From Pseudomonas putida (GTDB taxonomy: Bacteria; Pseudomonadota; Gammaproteobacteria; Pseudomonadales; Pseudomonadaceae), in contig NZ_CP016634.1 of NCBI RefSeq assembly GCF_002741075.1, positions 1,442,501 to 1,506,500 on the forward strand: a stretch of 64,000 nt of DNA, in the 5' to 3' direction. Below, piece after piece: positions 43,997 to 52,500 of this stretch. How positions within the stretch are numbered: position 1 is the first letter of the stretch; each line of letters begins with the position of its first letter. The position numbers and the translations under genes are program-made. The notes under the pieces are model-generated. The model was not told the DNA's origin and did not search any database. It saw only the letters and a program-made list of their open reading frames with translations.

Positions 43997-45015
43997 GCGG
44001 CGCTCCTCGTGGCCTCGATCACCTTGCGCACGGCGGTTTCGATCTTCGCCGCGTCAGGTATGTACAAGTCTTCGAGCGCGTCGGAGAACGGCACCGGCGT
44101 GTGCGGCGCGGTCACCATCTCGATCGGGCCCTTGAGGGCACCGAAGGCCTTCTGCGCGACCAGCGCACTGATGTCGGTGGCCATGGAGCAGCGCGGGTTG
44201 GCTTCGTCGATCACCACCAGGCGTCCGGTCTGCTCGACGCTTTCAAGGATGCTGTCTTCATCCAGCGGGCTGGTGGTGCGCAGGTCCAGCACTTCGCAGT
44301 CGATGCCCTGGCGCGCGAGGTTGGCGGCAGCCTCCATGGCCACGTGGACCATGCGGCCATAGGTCACCAGGGTCACGTCGTCGCCGTCACGCAGGAAATT
44401 GGCTTCGCCGAACGGGATGCTGTAGACCTCCTCGGGCACCTCACCCTGCATGCCATAGAGCAATTTGTGCTCGCAGAAGATCACCGGATCGTTGTCGCGG
44501 ATCGCCTGGATCAACAAGCCCTTGGCGTCGTAAGGCGAGGCGGGGCAGACCACCTTCAGGCCCGGGATGTGCGTCCACAGCGAAGTGAGCATCTGCGAAT
44601 GTTGAGCGGCGGCGCGCAGTCCAGCGCCGTACATGGTGCGCATCACCAGCGGGGTGACCGCCTTGCCGCCAAACATGTAGCGAAACTTCGCCGCCTGGTT
44701 GAGGATCTGGTCCAGGCAGCAACCGGCGAAGTCGACGAACATCAGTTCGCACACCGGGCGCAGACCCTGGGTCGCGGCGCCAACCGCGGCGCCCACGTAA
44801 CCGATTTCCGACAATGGTGCGTCCAGCACGCGGCCAGGGAACTGGTGATAGAGGCCCTTGGTGACGCCGAGCACACCGCCCCAGGCATCGTCTTCACCGG
44901 GCGCACCCGCGCCGCCAGCGACGTCTTCGCCGATGATGAACACGGTATTGTCGCGGCGCATTTCCTGGGCCAGGGCTTCGTTGATGGCCTGCTGGTAGCT
45001 GATCTTTCTTGCCAT
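43993..45015 (-). CDS. acoB: Acetoin dehydrogenase E1 component, beta subunit
   Basis: The 340-residue protein is a transketolase-like TPP enzyme beta subunit: REDN-type start (EMRRDNTVFIIGEDVAGGAG), PLSEIGYVGAAVGAA, and a C-terminal transketolase domain with DLRTTSPLDEDSI. With AcoA it cleaves acetoin to acetaldehyde and a hydroxyethyl-TPP intermediate. It lies 33 bp after acoA and overlaps acoC. Confidence 0.95.
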   Translation of the reverse strand: MARKISYQQAINEALAQEMRRDNTVFIIGEDVAGGAGAPGEDDAWGGVLGVTKGLYHQFPGRVLDAPLSEIGYVGAAVGAATQGLRPVCELMFVDFAGCCLDQILNQAAKFRYMFGGKAVTPLVMRTMYGAGLRAAAQHSQMLTSLWTHIPGLKVVCPASPYDAKGLLIQAIRDNDPVIFCEHKLLYGMQGEVPEEVYSIPFGEANFLRDGDDVTLVTYGRMVHVAMEAAANLARQGIDCEVLDLRTTSPLDEDSILESVEQTGRLVVIDEANPRCSMATDISALVAQKAFGALKGPIEMVTAPHTPVPFSDALEDLYIPDAAKIETAVRKVIEATRSAA

Positions 45016-45048
45016 GGTGGTTCTCCTGTTGTTCTTGTAAACCGCAGC

Positions 45049-46026
45049 TCACGGGTAGGCGACGTAGACGTCGGTGAGCAGGTCGGCGGGCTGCGGCTTG
45101 GGATCGGACTTGGCGCGGCGCACGGCGTCTTCGATCAGGTCCGCCACGCGGGCATCGATGGCATCGAGCTGGTCGTTACTCAGCAGGCCGGAGCGGGTGG
45201 TCTTGTTGCGAAACTGCAGCAGGCAATCGCGCTGCTCGCGCAGGTTCTTCACCTCGTCCGGGGCGCGGTAGGTCTGGGCATCGCCCTCGAAGTGGCCGTA
45301 GTAGCGGCTGAGCTTGACCTCGATCAGCGACGGGCCTTGCCCTGCGCGGGCGCGTTCGATGGCGGCGCCCGCAGCCTCGTGCACGGCGAAGAAGTCAAAG
45401 CCGTCGATGGTCACCCCAGGCATGCCGAAGCCTGCGGCGCGGTCGGCGATGTGATCGCAGGCCACCGACCAGGTCGAGGCAGTGGCCTCGGCGTAGCCGT
45501 TGTTCTCGGCGACGAAGATGCACGGCAAGTTCATGATCGAGGCCAGGTTCATCGCCTCGAACACCGCGCCTTCGTTGGAGGCGCCATCGCCGAAGAAGGC
45601 CACCGACACGTCATCGCGGCCCTTGATCTTGGCCGCCAGGGCAGCGCCGGCCACCAGGGGAGCACCGGCACCGACGATGCCATTGGCCCCGAGCATGCCT
45701 TTCTCCAGGTCGGCGATGTGCATCGAGCCGCCCTTGCCGCCACAGACGCCGGTCTTCTTGCCGTAGATCTCGGCCATCATCCCGTATACGTCCACGCCCT
45801 TGGCGATGCAGTGGCCATGGCCACGGTGGGTCGAGGCGATGCAGTCGCTGTCGCGCAGATGGGCCATGACCCCGGCGGCGGAGGCCTCCTCGCCAGCGTA
45901 GAGGTGGACGAAGCCTGGGATTTCGCCGGTGGCGAATTCCACGTGCAGACGTTCTTCGAAGGCGCGGATGGTGCGCATCACTTCATAGGCATGCAGCAAT
46001 TGTTCGGAACTGAGGTGAGTGGACAT
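45049..46026 (-). CDS. acoA: Acetoin dehydrogenase E1 component, alpha subunit
   Basis: This 325-residue TPP-binding alpha subunit carries GKGGSMHIADL and the TPP/Mg motif GDGASNEGAVFEAMNLASI (about 160-178) with the downstream NNGYAEAT. It forms the alpha2beta2 E1 with AcoB. The ATG at 46026 matches the family start (SSEQLLHAYEVMRTIRAFEE), with a GGAG-like site upstream. It is 22 bp after acoX. Confidence 0.95.
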   Translation of the reverse strand: MSTHLSSEQLLHAYEVMRTIRAFEERLHVEFATGEIPGFVHLYAGEEASAAGVMAHLRDSDCIASTHRGHGHCIAKGVDVYGMMAEIYGKKTGVCGGKGGSMHIADLEKGMLGANGIVGAGAPLVAGAALAAKIKGRDDVSVAFFGDGASNEGAVFEAMNLASIMNLPCIFVAENNGYAEATASTWSVACDHIADRAAGFGMPGVTIDGFDFFAVHEAAGAAIERARAGQGPSLIEVKLSRYYGHFEGDAQTYRAPDEVKNLREQRDCLLQFRNKTTRSGLLSNDQLDAIDARVADLIEDAVRRAKSDPKPQPADLLTDVYVAYP

Positions 46027-46048
46027 CTTGTTGTTCTCCAGGGTTGTC

Positions 46049-47104
46049 TCAACACGGGTTTGCAGCGAAGTGCCGGTGATCGCGAGGGATCGCCAGCAAG
46101 TGATGGCGGGCGGCATAGGCCAGCACGGCCTCGACATCGACCGTGAGGGGGCCGTTGGCGTCGAGGGTCACGGTGGGGGTGTCGTGGGGGGCGAATTCGA
46201 TCTCGCGCTCGCCGTCCAGGGCCAGGGTGCCGCTGGCGAGGCTCAAGGGGTAGGCGACGCCGGGTTCCAGCGGGCCGGAGGCGCTGATGCTGCAAGCCTG
46301 CAGCAGGCCGGGAGCCACAGGGGCGAGTAGGGCCTGCTGGCTGTCGGCGTACAGGTGCACCCAGGCGCCATGCCGATCCTGGCGCGATACCGGGCACCAC
46401 AGCCCGCACAGCGCGGAAAGGCCGATGGCGTGGGGTTCGGCGAAACAGGCGAACACCTCGGCCAGGTCTTCGCTACGGCTCAGGGCGCGGGCGCCGATGA
46501 AGCGCTGGGGCGATACCGCGACTTCCACCAATGCCCATTCGCACAGGCCCTGCTCGGGCACGCGCACCAGCAGGCGCTTGTTGCGACGCAGGCCGATGCC
46601 GGCCGGGACCCTGCCACTGGCCTGCAAGCCACCGGCCAGCCCGGCGCTGGTGGCCTCGCGCAGCTCGGGGAAGGCATTGTTGGTGCCGGTGGACAAGGTC
46701 AGCAGCGGCACATCACCGGCCTCCGCGGCCACTGCCTTGTGGGTGCCATCGCCACCGAGCACGGCGATCATCGTCACGCCGTACTCGACCATGCGCTGGG
46801 TGGCCAGGCGCGTATCGGCCACGGTCTGGGTGAGCGGCAGGTCGAGCAGGTGCAGCGCGGGCCAGTGTTGGCTGCGGGCGACCGGCCCGACACTGGCCTT
46901 GAGCACGGCGGCGGCGATGCCGGTCATGTCGGTCGGCAGTAGCACCTTGGCGATGCCGGTGGCGCCGAAGGCGGCAAGCAGGCGCTGGATGGTCGAGGCC
47001 TTGTCGGTGCTCGAGTACAACCCGGCGTTGGCGGTCAGGCGGCGCAGGTCGCGACCGGAGGCCGGGTTGGCAATGATGCCGATGGTCGGGGCAGGTTGCG
47101 TCAT
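46049..47104 (-). CDS. acoX: AcoX, NAD kinase-like protein of acetoin catabolism
   Basis: The 351-residue protein belongs to the ATP-NAD kinase fold: GIIANPASGRDLRRL at the start, the GGDGT motif in VLGGDGTHKAVAAEAG (about 117-132) and TGTNNAFPELREATSAG. AcoX is encoded with acetoin dehydrogenase in several genera; its exact activity is unsettled. It is the first gene of the operon, 35 bp downstream of a sigma54 promoter. Confidence 0.92.
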   Translation of the reverse strand: MTQPAPTIGIIANPASGRDLRRLTANAGLYSSTDKASTIQRLLAAFGATGIAKVLLPTDMTGIAAAVLKASVGPVARSQHWPALHLLDLPLTQTVADTRLATQRMVEYGVTMIAVLGGDGTHKAVAAEAGDVPLLTLSTGTNNAFPELREATSAGLAGGLQASGRVPAGIGLRRNKRLLVRVPEQGLCEWALVEVAVSPQRFIGARALSRSEDLAEVFACFAEPHAIGLSALCGLWCPVSRQDRHGAWVHLYADSQQALLAPVAPGLLQACSISASGPLEPGVAYPLSLASGTLALDGEREIEFAPHDTPTVTLDANGPLTVDVEAVLAYAARHHLLAIPRDHRHFAANPC

Positions 47105-47138
47105 GGCGCACCTCGGTTTCTTGTTTGTCAGGGCTAGA

Positions 47139-47153
47139 GCAAGCGCGGTGCCA
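47139..47153 (-). promoter_or_regulatory. Sigma54 -24/-12 promoter of acoXABC
   Basis: On the minus strand the sequence is TGGCAC-CGCGC-TTGC, a full match to the RpoN consensus with GG-N10-GC spacing. Transcription would start near 47127, about 23 bp before the acoX ATG. It fits the divergent sigma54-dependent activator AcoR. Confidence 0.88.
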
Positions 47154-47229
47154 GGTTTTCCGGGTTCACCGCCAACGCCCGTGGCAGAGCGTTTCTGCCT
47201 GCCTGGGGGCGCTGTCTGCGCACTGGCGG

Positions 47230-47290
47230 GCGAGACGCCGGGTGCCAGCCAGGCTGGGGCGCAGGCGAGACGCTGAGACGCAGCGTCTCA
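47230..47290. promoter_or_regulatory. Putative AcoR upstream activating sites
   Basis: GCGAGACGC occurs at 47230-47238 and again at 47265-47273, followed by the palindrome TGAGACGCAGCGTCTCA (47274-47290, seven-base arms). All lie 80-150 bp upstream of the -24 element, the usual distance for enhancer-binding-protein sites. Assignment to AcoR is inferred. Confidence 0.65.
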
Positions 47291-47380
47291 GGCCGGCCGA
47301 TGATCACGCAGTGCTTGTCGGGCAGTGCCTTGAGGCGCTTAATGGCCGCACAACGACAAGAACACGAGACCGGAGGCCCA

Positions 47381-49240
47381 ATGCTTGCCGCGAACTCCCG
47401 AGCCCATGTCGATTGCGTCAGCCGGGTGCTGAAAAACGCCGAGCGCCTGCCCCAGGCCCCGGTACCGACGCTGATCCTCGACTCCTGGCGCCGCTCCATG
47501 GACCTGTACCGCCTGGACCCCGGTTCCTTGCAGGGGCCGCGCATCCTGTCCCAGGCGGTGCTCAACGAGTGCCGCGAGCGCGCCGAGCTGTTCCTGAGCA
47601 TCGCCAGCGACGCCGTGGCCAGGTTGCACGCCCAGGTGCGTGGTGCTGACTACTGCGTGTTGCTCACCGATGCCCAGGGGCGCACCATCGACTATCGGGT
47701 CGAGTCGGCCATCCGCAACGACTGCCGCAAGGCCGGGCTGTACCTGGGCACGTGCTGGTCCGAAGGCGAAGAGGGCACCTGCGGGGTGGCCGCGGTGCTG
47801 ACCAGCAAGGCGCCGATCACGGTGCACAAGCGCGACCACTTTCGCGCCGCCTTCATTGGCCTGACCTGCACGGCTGCGCCGGTGTTCGATCCCCAGGGGG
47901 AGTTGCTCGGCGTGGTGGACGTGTCTGCCTTGCAATCACCGGACGACCGTCGCAGCCAACACCTGATCCGTCAGTTGGTCGAGCAGACCGCACGCGAGAT
48001 CGAGAACGCGTTCTTCATGCACAGCGCCCAAGGTCACTGGGTGATGCGCGCCCATGGCACCCCTGGCTATGTGGAGAGCCAACCGGATTACCTGCTGGCC
48101 TGGGATGCCGACGGTCGCCTGCAGGCGATCAACAGCCTGGCCCGCCAGCGCCTGCTGGAGGGGTTTGGGCGGCTGCCGATGCACATTGGCGAGCTGTTCA
48201 ACCTCGACCAACTGCGCCATGCCAGCGACGCGAGCGCCCAGCGCCTGCCGGGCTGGGGCGGGCTCTATGGCCGTGTCAGCGCGCCCCAGCGCCGGCCCCG
48301 ACCAGCGGCGCCCCAGCAGGCCCAGGATGCGCGCATCGAGCAGCACCTGCGTCTGGCCACGCGGGTGAAGGACTGCAACCTGGCGGTGTTGGTGCAGGGC
48401 GAGACGGGTGTGGGCAAAGAAGTCTTCGCCCGCCAGGTACATCAGCAAAGCCTGCGCCGCGACGCTCCATTCGTCACCCTCAACTGCGCGGCGATCCCGG
48501 AAAACCTCATCGAGAGCGAAGTGTTCGGTTATGTGGCCGGAGCCTTCACCGGCGCTTCGAGCAAGGGCATGCAGGGCCTGTTGCAGCAGGCTGATGGCGG
48601 CACGCTGTTCCTCGATGAGATCGGTGACATGCCATTGAACCTGCAGACCCGCCTGTTGCGCGTGCTGGCCGAGGGCGAGGTGGCGCCGCTGGGCGCGGCG
48701 CGCCGCCAGCGGGTGGACATGCAAGTGATCTGCGCCACCCACCGGGACCTGGCGGCGATGGTGGCTGAAGGGCGTTTTCGCGAGGACCTGTATTTTCGCC
48801 TGGCCAATGCCCGCTTCGAGTTGCCACCGCTGCGCGAGCGCCACGATCGCTTGGGGTTGATCCACCAACTGCTGGCCGAGGAGGCCGAGGCCTGTGGCGT
48901 CGATGTGAGGCTGACGGACGCGGCGCTCGAAGTGCTGCTGACCTATCGCTGGCCGGGCAATCTGCGTCAGCTGCGCCAGGTACTGCGCTATGCCTGCGCG
49001 GTGTGCGACGGCGGGCAGGTGAGGCGGGAGGACCTGCCCGAGGCGGTGCGCGCAGAGGGTGCGGTCGCTGCCGCTGCCGAGGCGATGACCTGTGACCCGG
49101 CGCGCCAGTTGCTGCTCGACGCGTTGATCCGGCATCGCTGGAAACCGGCGGACGCGGCCAAGGCGCTGGGCATCTCCCGAGCGACCCTGTACCGGCGGGT
49201 GCATGAGCACCACATCGAGATGCCGAGGATGAAGGGCTAG
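47381..49240 (+). CDS. acoR: Sigma54-dependent activator of acetoin catabolism
   Basis: The 619-residue enhancer-binding protein has an N-terminal GAF-type sensor region (about 60-200), an AAA+ domain with Walker A QGETGVGKE (about 338-346), the sigma54 contact loop GAFTGA (VAGAFTGASSKG) and DEIGDMPLNLQTRLLRVL, and a C-terminal Fis-type helix-turn-helix (KPADAAKALGISRATLYRRV). Family knowledge is that AcoR senses acetoin or acetaldehyde. The ATG at 47381 has GGAGG upstream. It is divergent from acoXABC. Confidence 0.93.
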   Translation: MLAANSRAHVDCVSRVLKNAERLPQAPVPTLILDSWRRSMDLYRLDPGSLQGPRILSQAVLNECRERAELFLSIASDAVARLHAQVRGADYCVLLTDAQGRTIDYRVESAIRNDCRKAGLYLGTCWSEGEEGTCGVAAVLTSKAPITVHKRDHFRAAFIGLTCTAAPVFDPQGELLGVVDVSALQSPDDRRSQHLIRQLVEQTAREIENAFFMHSAQGHWVMRAHGTPGYVESQPDYLLAWDADGRLQAINSLARQRLLEGFGRLPMHIGELFNLDQLRHASDASAQRLPGWGGLYGRVSAPQRRPRPAAPQQAQDARIEQHLRLATRVKDCNLAVLVQGETGVGKEVFARQVHQQSLRRDAPFVTLNCAAIPENLIESEVFGYVAGAFTGASSKGMQGLLQQADGGTLFLDEIGDMPLNLQTRLLRVLAEGEVAPLGAARRQRVDMQVICATHRDLAAMVAEGRFREDLYFRLANARFELPPLRERHDRLGLIHQLLAEEAEACGVDVRLTDAALEVLLTYRWPGNLRQLRQVLRYACAVCDGGQVRREDLPEAVRAEGAVAAAAEAMTCDPARQLLLDALIRHRWKPADAAKALGISRATLYRRVHEHHIEMPRMKG

Positions 49241-49262
49241 CGTGTTCACCTGCGCGGCCCCA

Positions 49263-49326
49263 TTCGCGGGTAAACCCGCTCCCACCCGGTCAGCGCCGCC
49301 CCTGTGGTAGCGGGTTTACCCGCGAA
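49263..49326. repeat. Perfect inverted pair of REP sequences
   Basis: TTCGCGGGTAAACCCGCT (49263-49280) and AGCGGGTTTACCCGCGAA (49309-49326) are exact 18-base inverted copies of the P. putida REP core, separated by 28 bases. They lie just after acoR and before the mnxG promoter and may insulate the two units. Confidence 0.85.
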
Positions 49327-49429
49327 AGCGTCGGTTCGAGCGCCGCTGCAGTCAGGGAATAGAACGCGCTGGCGAACCGCCACGTCCACAGCGATCTCGA
49401 ACAACGCCAATGCGATCTCGACGCATTAC

Positions 49430-49464
49430 CCCCGAATCGGGGAATCCGCTGGGGAATCCTCCCC
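49430..49464. promoter_or_regulatory. GGGGA/TCCCC dyads upstream of mnxG, candidate enhancer sites
   Basis: CCCCG-AAT-CGGGG (49430-49442) is followed by GGGGA-ATCC-TCCCC (49451-49464); the octamer GGGGAATC is repeated at 49439 and 49451. They lie 50-90 bp upstream of the -24 element. A similar set precedes the secretion genes at 60.34 kb. In P. putida GB-1 an NtrC-type regulator (MnxR) is required for Mn oxidation, so sites for such a protein are expected. The assignment is inferred. Confidence 0.65.
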
Positions 49465-49515
49465 AATCTGTTTCGAATGCCAATCTAATGCCTTGAAAAA
49501 TCAATAGAAAATTTA

Positions 49516-49530
49516 TGGCATGCCACTTGC
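49516..49530 (+). promoter_or_regulatory. Sigma54 -24/-12 promoter of mnxG
   Basis: TGGCAT-GCCAC-TTGC has the invariant GG-N10-GC spacing and differs from the consensus at one position. The predicted start is near 49542, giving a short leader before the mnxG ATG at 49573. The surrounding DNA is AT-rich. Confidence 0.8.
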
Positions 49531-49572
49531 TCCGGCTTTGCGCAGAACGTCTGTGTTCCCCGGAGGTGCAGC

Positions 49573-52500
49573 ATGATGACCCCGTTGAAAGGTTCCGTCC
49601 TGACCTCACTGACCCTGACCCTGTTGGGATGGGGAGCGGTGAGCGAGGCCGCGGTGCAGTGCCAGCGCACGCTGGTCGCCAACGTAGTGGCACTGGATCA
49701 GCCGCTGATGTTCAACCGCCTGGGGGCACAGAATGCCAATGGCATGATCTTCGCCTTGCGCCAGGACGTGGTGGACGAGCACCTGGTGCCCCTGAGCAAT
49801 GGCGGGGCGGCTGTCCCCGGCAAGGTCACCTTGCGCCCGGACAAGCGCCCACGGCCGATCGTGCTGCGGGTCGCCGCCGGTGACTGCCTGACGGTCAACC
49901 TCACCAACCTGCTGGCCTACCAGGCCAACCCCAACAAGCATGGCTTCGACCCCGAGGAGAATGAAGTCGAGGGCGAGGAAGGGCCGGAACTGGAAGTCGA
50001 AGCCCAGAACGAAGGTTTCGTCGCCGACGAGCAGGTCACTGACCGCTTCGTGGGGTTCCAGGTGAACGGCATGCAGGCGGTCAACGGCATCAGCGACATC
50101 GCCGCCAACACGGGCCGCAACGGCAATTTCCTGGTGGCCCCGGGCAATACCCGCAGCTACACCCTCTACGCCGAGCGCGAAGGCGCCTTCGCGGCCACCA
50201 GCAAGGGCGCGACCTTTGGCGGTGAAGGCACGGCGGGCAACGTCTCCAATGGGCTGTTCGGCCAGGTGGTGGTCGTCCCCAAGAATGGGCGGACCTACCG
50301 CAATACCCTGACCGAAGAGGAAATGCGCCTGGCCACCACCGGCCGTACCGCCACCGGCCAGCCGGTGATCGACTACAACGCCCGCTACCCGCAGGTCGAA
50401 CCGTGGATCGCCGAAGGCAAGGCGGGCAAGCCGATCATCGCCATGGTCGATGGCAATGAAATCCTCAGCAGCGAAACCGACGCCATCGTCATGGGCCCCA
50501 ACCAGGACGGCAGCTTCCCGCCGTCGACCTACCCGCTGGAGTCCATCGGCAAGCGCAACCCGGCACTGCCCAACCGCCTGGAGGCCTTCCGCGACTTCGC
50601 CTCGCAGTTCGCCGATGAAGTGGCCGGCACCCAGGCCTTCCCCGGTTACTGGGCCGATCCGGTGATGGGGCATGTGCTGGAGCCGACCCGCGATTCGTTC
50701 ATGATCAACTACGGCTCGGGCGGCATGGGTGCCGAAGTGGTGGCCAACCGTCTGGGCGTGGGGCCGATGCATGACTGCTTGTCCTGCGCCTATGAAGAGT
50801 TCTTCCTCAGTGCGCACACCGTGGGCGACGTCGGCACCCTGGTGGACGTCCCGGCCAACGTTGGCCTTGAGCACATCCGCCCCGGCGAGACGCCGCCGGC
50901 CAATGCGGTCGGGGTCAAGGCCACCATGGCCCTGTACCCCTCGGAGCCGGCCAACGTGCACCACAGCTACATCGGGGACTTCACCAAGTTCCGCAACACC
51001 CACAATGGCCACGAGCAGCACATCTTCCACCTGCACGGCCACCAATGGCTGTTCAACCCCAATGACGACAACTCCGACTACATCGATGCCCAAGGCATCG
51101 GTGCAGGTGGCGGCTATACCTACGAAATCGCCAACGGGGGTTCCGGCAACCGTAACCGGGTGGCGGGCGATGCCATCTATCACTGCCACTTCTACCCGCA
51201 CTTCGCCCAGGGCATGTGGGCCATGTGGCGGGTGCACGACGTGTTCGAGGAGGGCACCCGCCTGGCGGTGAGCGGCGAAGGCGAGAACGGCTTCCACACA
51301 GCCCCCTTCGGCCTGCGCAGCGGCAAGCCGGCGGTGGGCGCGCGGGCACTGCCGGACGGCGAGATCATCGCCGGCACGCCGATTCCGGCAATCGTGCCGC
51401 TGCCTGGCAAGGCCATGGCACCGATGCCCGGCAAGGTCACCGTGGTGCCGAAACTGGCCGAGACCCTGGTGGCCGAGCAGGACGATGACGAACACGAAGA
51501 CGGCGATGATGATCATCCGCAGGAAACCACAGCGCCTCGCGCCGTGGGCTCCCTGGCCCTGGTCGATCGCAGCGAGAGCAACCGCAACGCCGATGGCACC
51601 CTGAAGAACCCCGGCTACCCGTTCTGGATCGGTGGCATCGAGAGCAGTGTCGGCCAACGTCCGCCGACCCCGCCGCTGGACATGCTCGACCCGGCCCTGG
51701 CCCGTCAGCTCAAGGACAGCGGCAAGGCCCTATGGGCCAACCTCGACCCCAACCAGGTCGACGGCTGGAACGGTGGCCTGGGGCGTCATGCGCTGGATGG
51801 CGTCTCCGCTGGTGGCGAAGCTGAGATCACCACGACCAAGCTGGACTTCTCCAAGTCGGTGCATAGGGCCAAGCCGATCTACCTGCCGGAAGAAGGCACC
51901 GATGTCGAGCAGGCCGCCATGCAGTTCCATGCCAAGGCCGAGCATCCCAGCTATGCCCTGATGCTCAACAGCTCGCCGGTGCCGCGCAACTTCCGCACCA
52001 ATGGTGCCTTGCCCACGGCCGGTGCGCCGTACTACGAGCCGTGCATGGACGATCGCGGCAAGCGCCTGACCCAGTCTTCGGGCGTGGGCGAGTTCGCCAG
52101 CGGCGAAAGCCTGGGCGGCATGAACTTCCGGGGCGGTTCGACTTTCACCGCCGACCGCCCGCGCATCTACAAGGGCGCCAACATCCAGTTCGATGCGGTG
52201 TACAACAAGGTCGGCTACCACTTCCCGCAGGCGCGCATCATCGCCCTGTGGGAGGACGCCTGGCCGGTGATCACCAAGCAGCGCCCACCGGAGCCGCTGG
52301 TGATGCGCATGAACACCTTCGACTGCACCATGTACCAGCACACCAACCTGATCCCGTCGTTCTATGAAATGGACGACTACCAGGTGCGCACCCCGACCGA
52401 CGTGATCGGCCAGCACATCCACCTGCCCAAGTGGGACCTGACCGCCGCCGACGGCTCGGCCAACGGCTGGAACTACGAAGACGGCATCCTTTCGCCCGGC

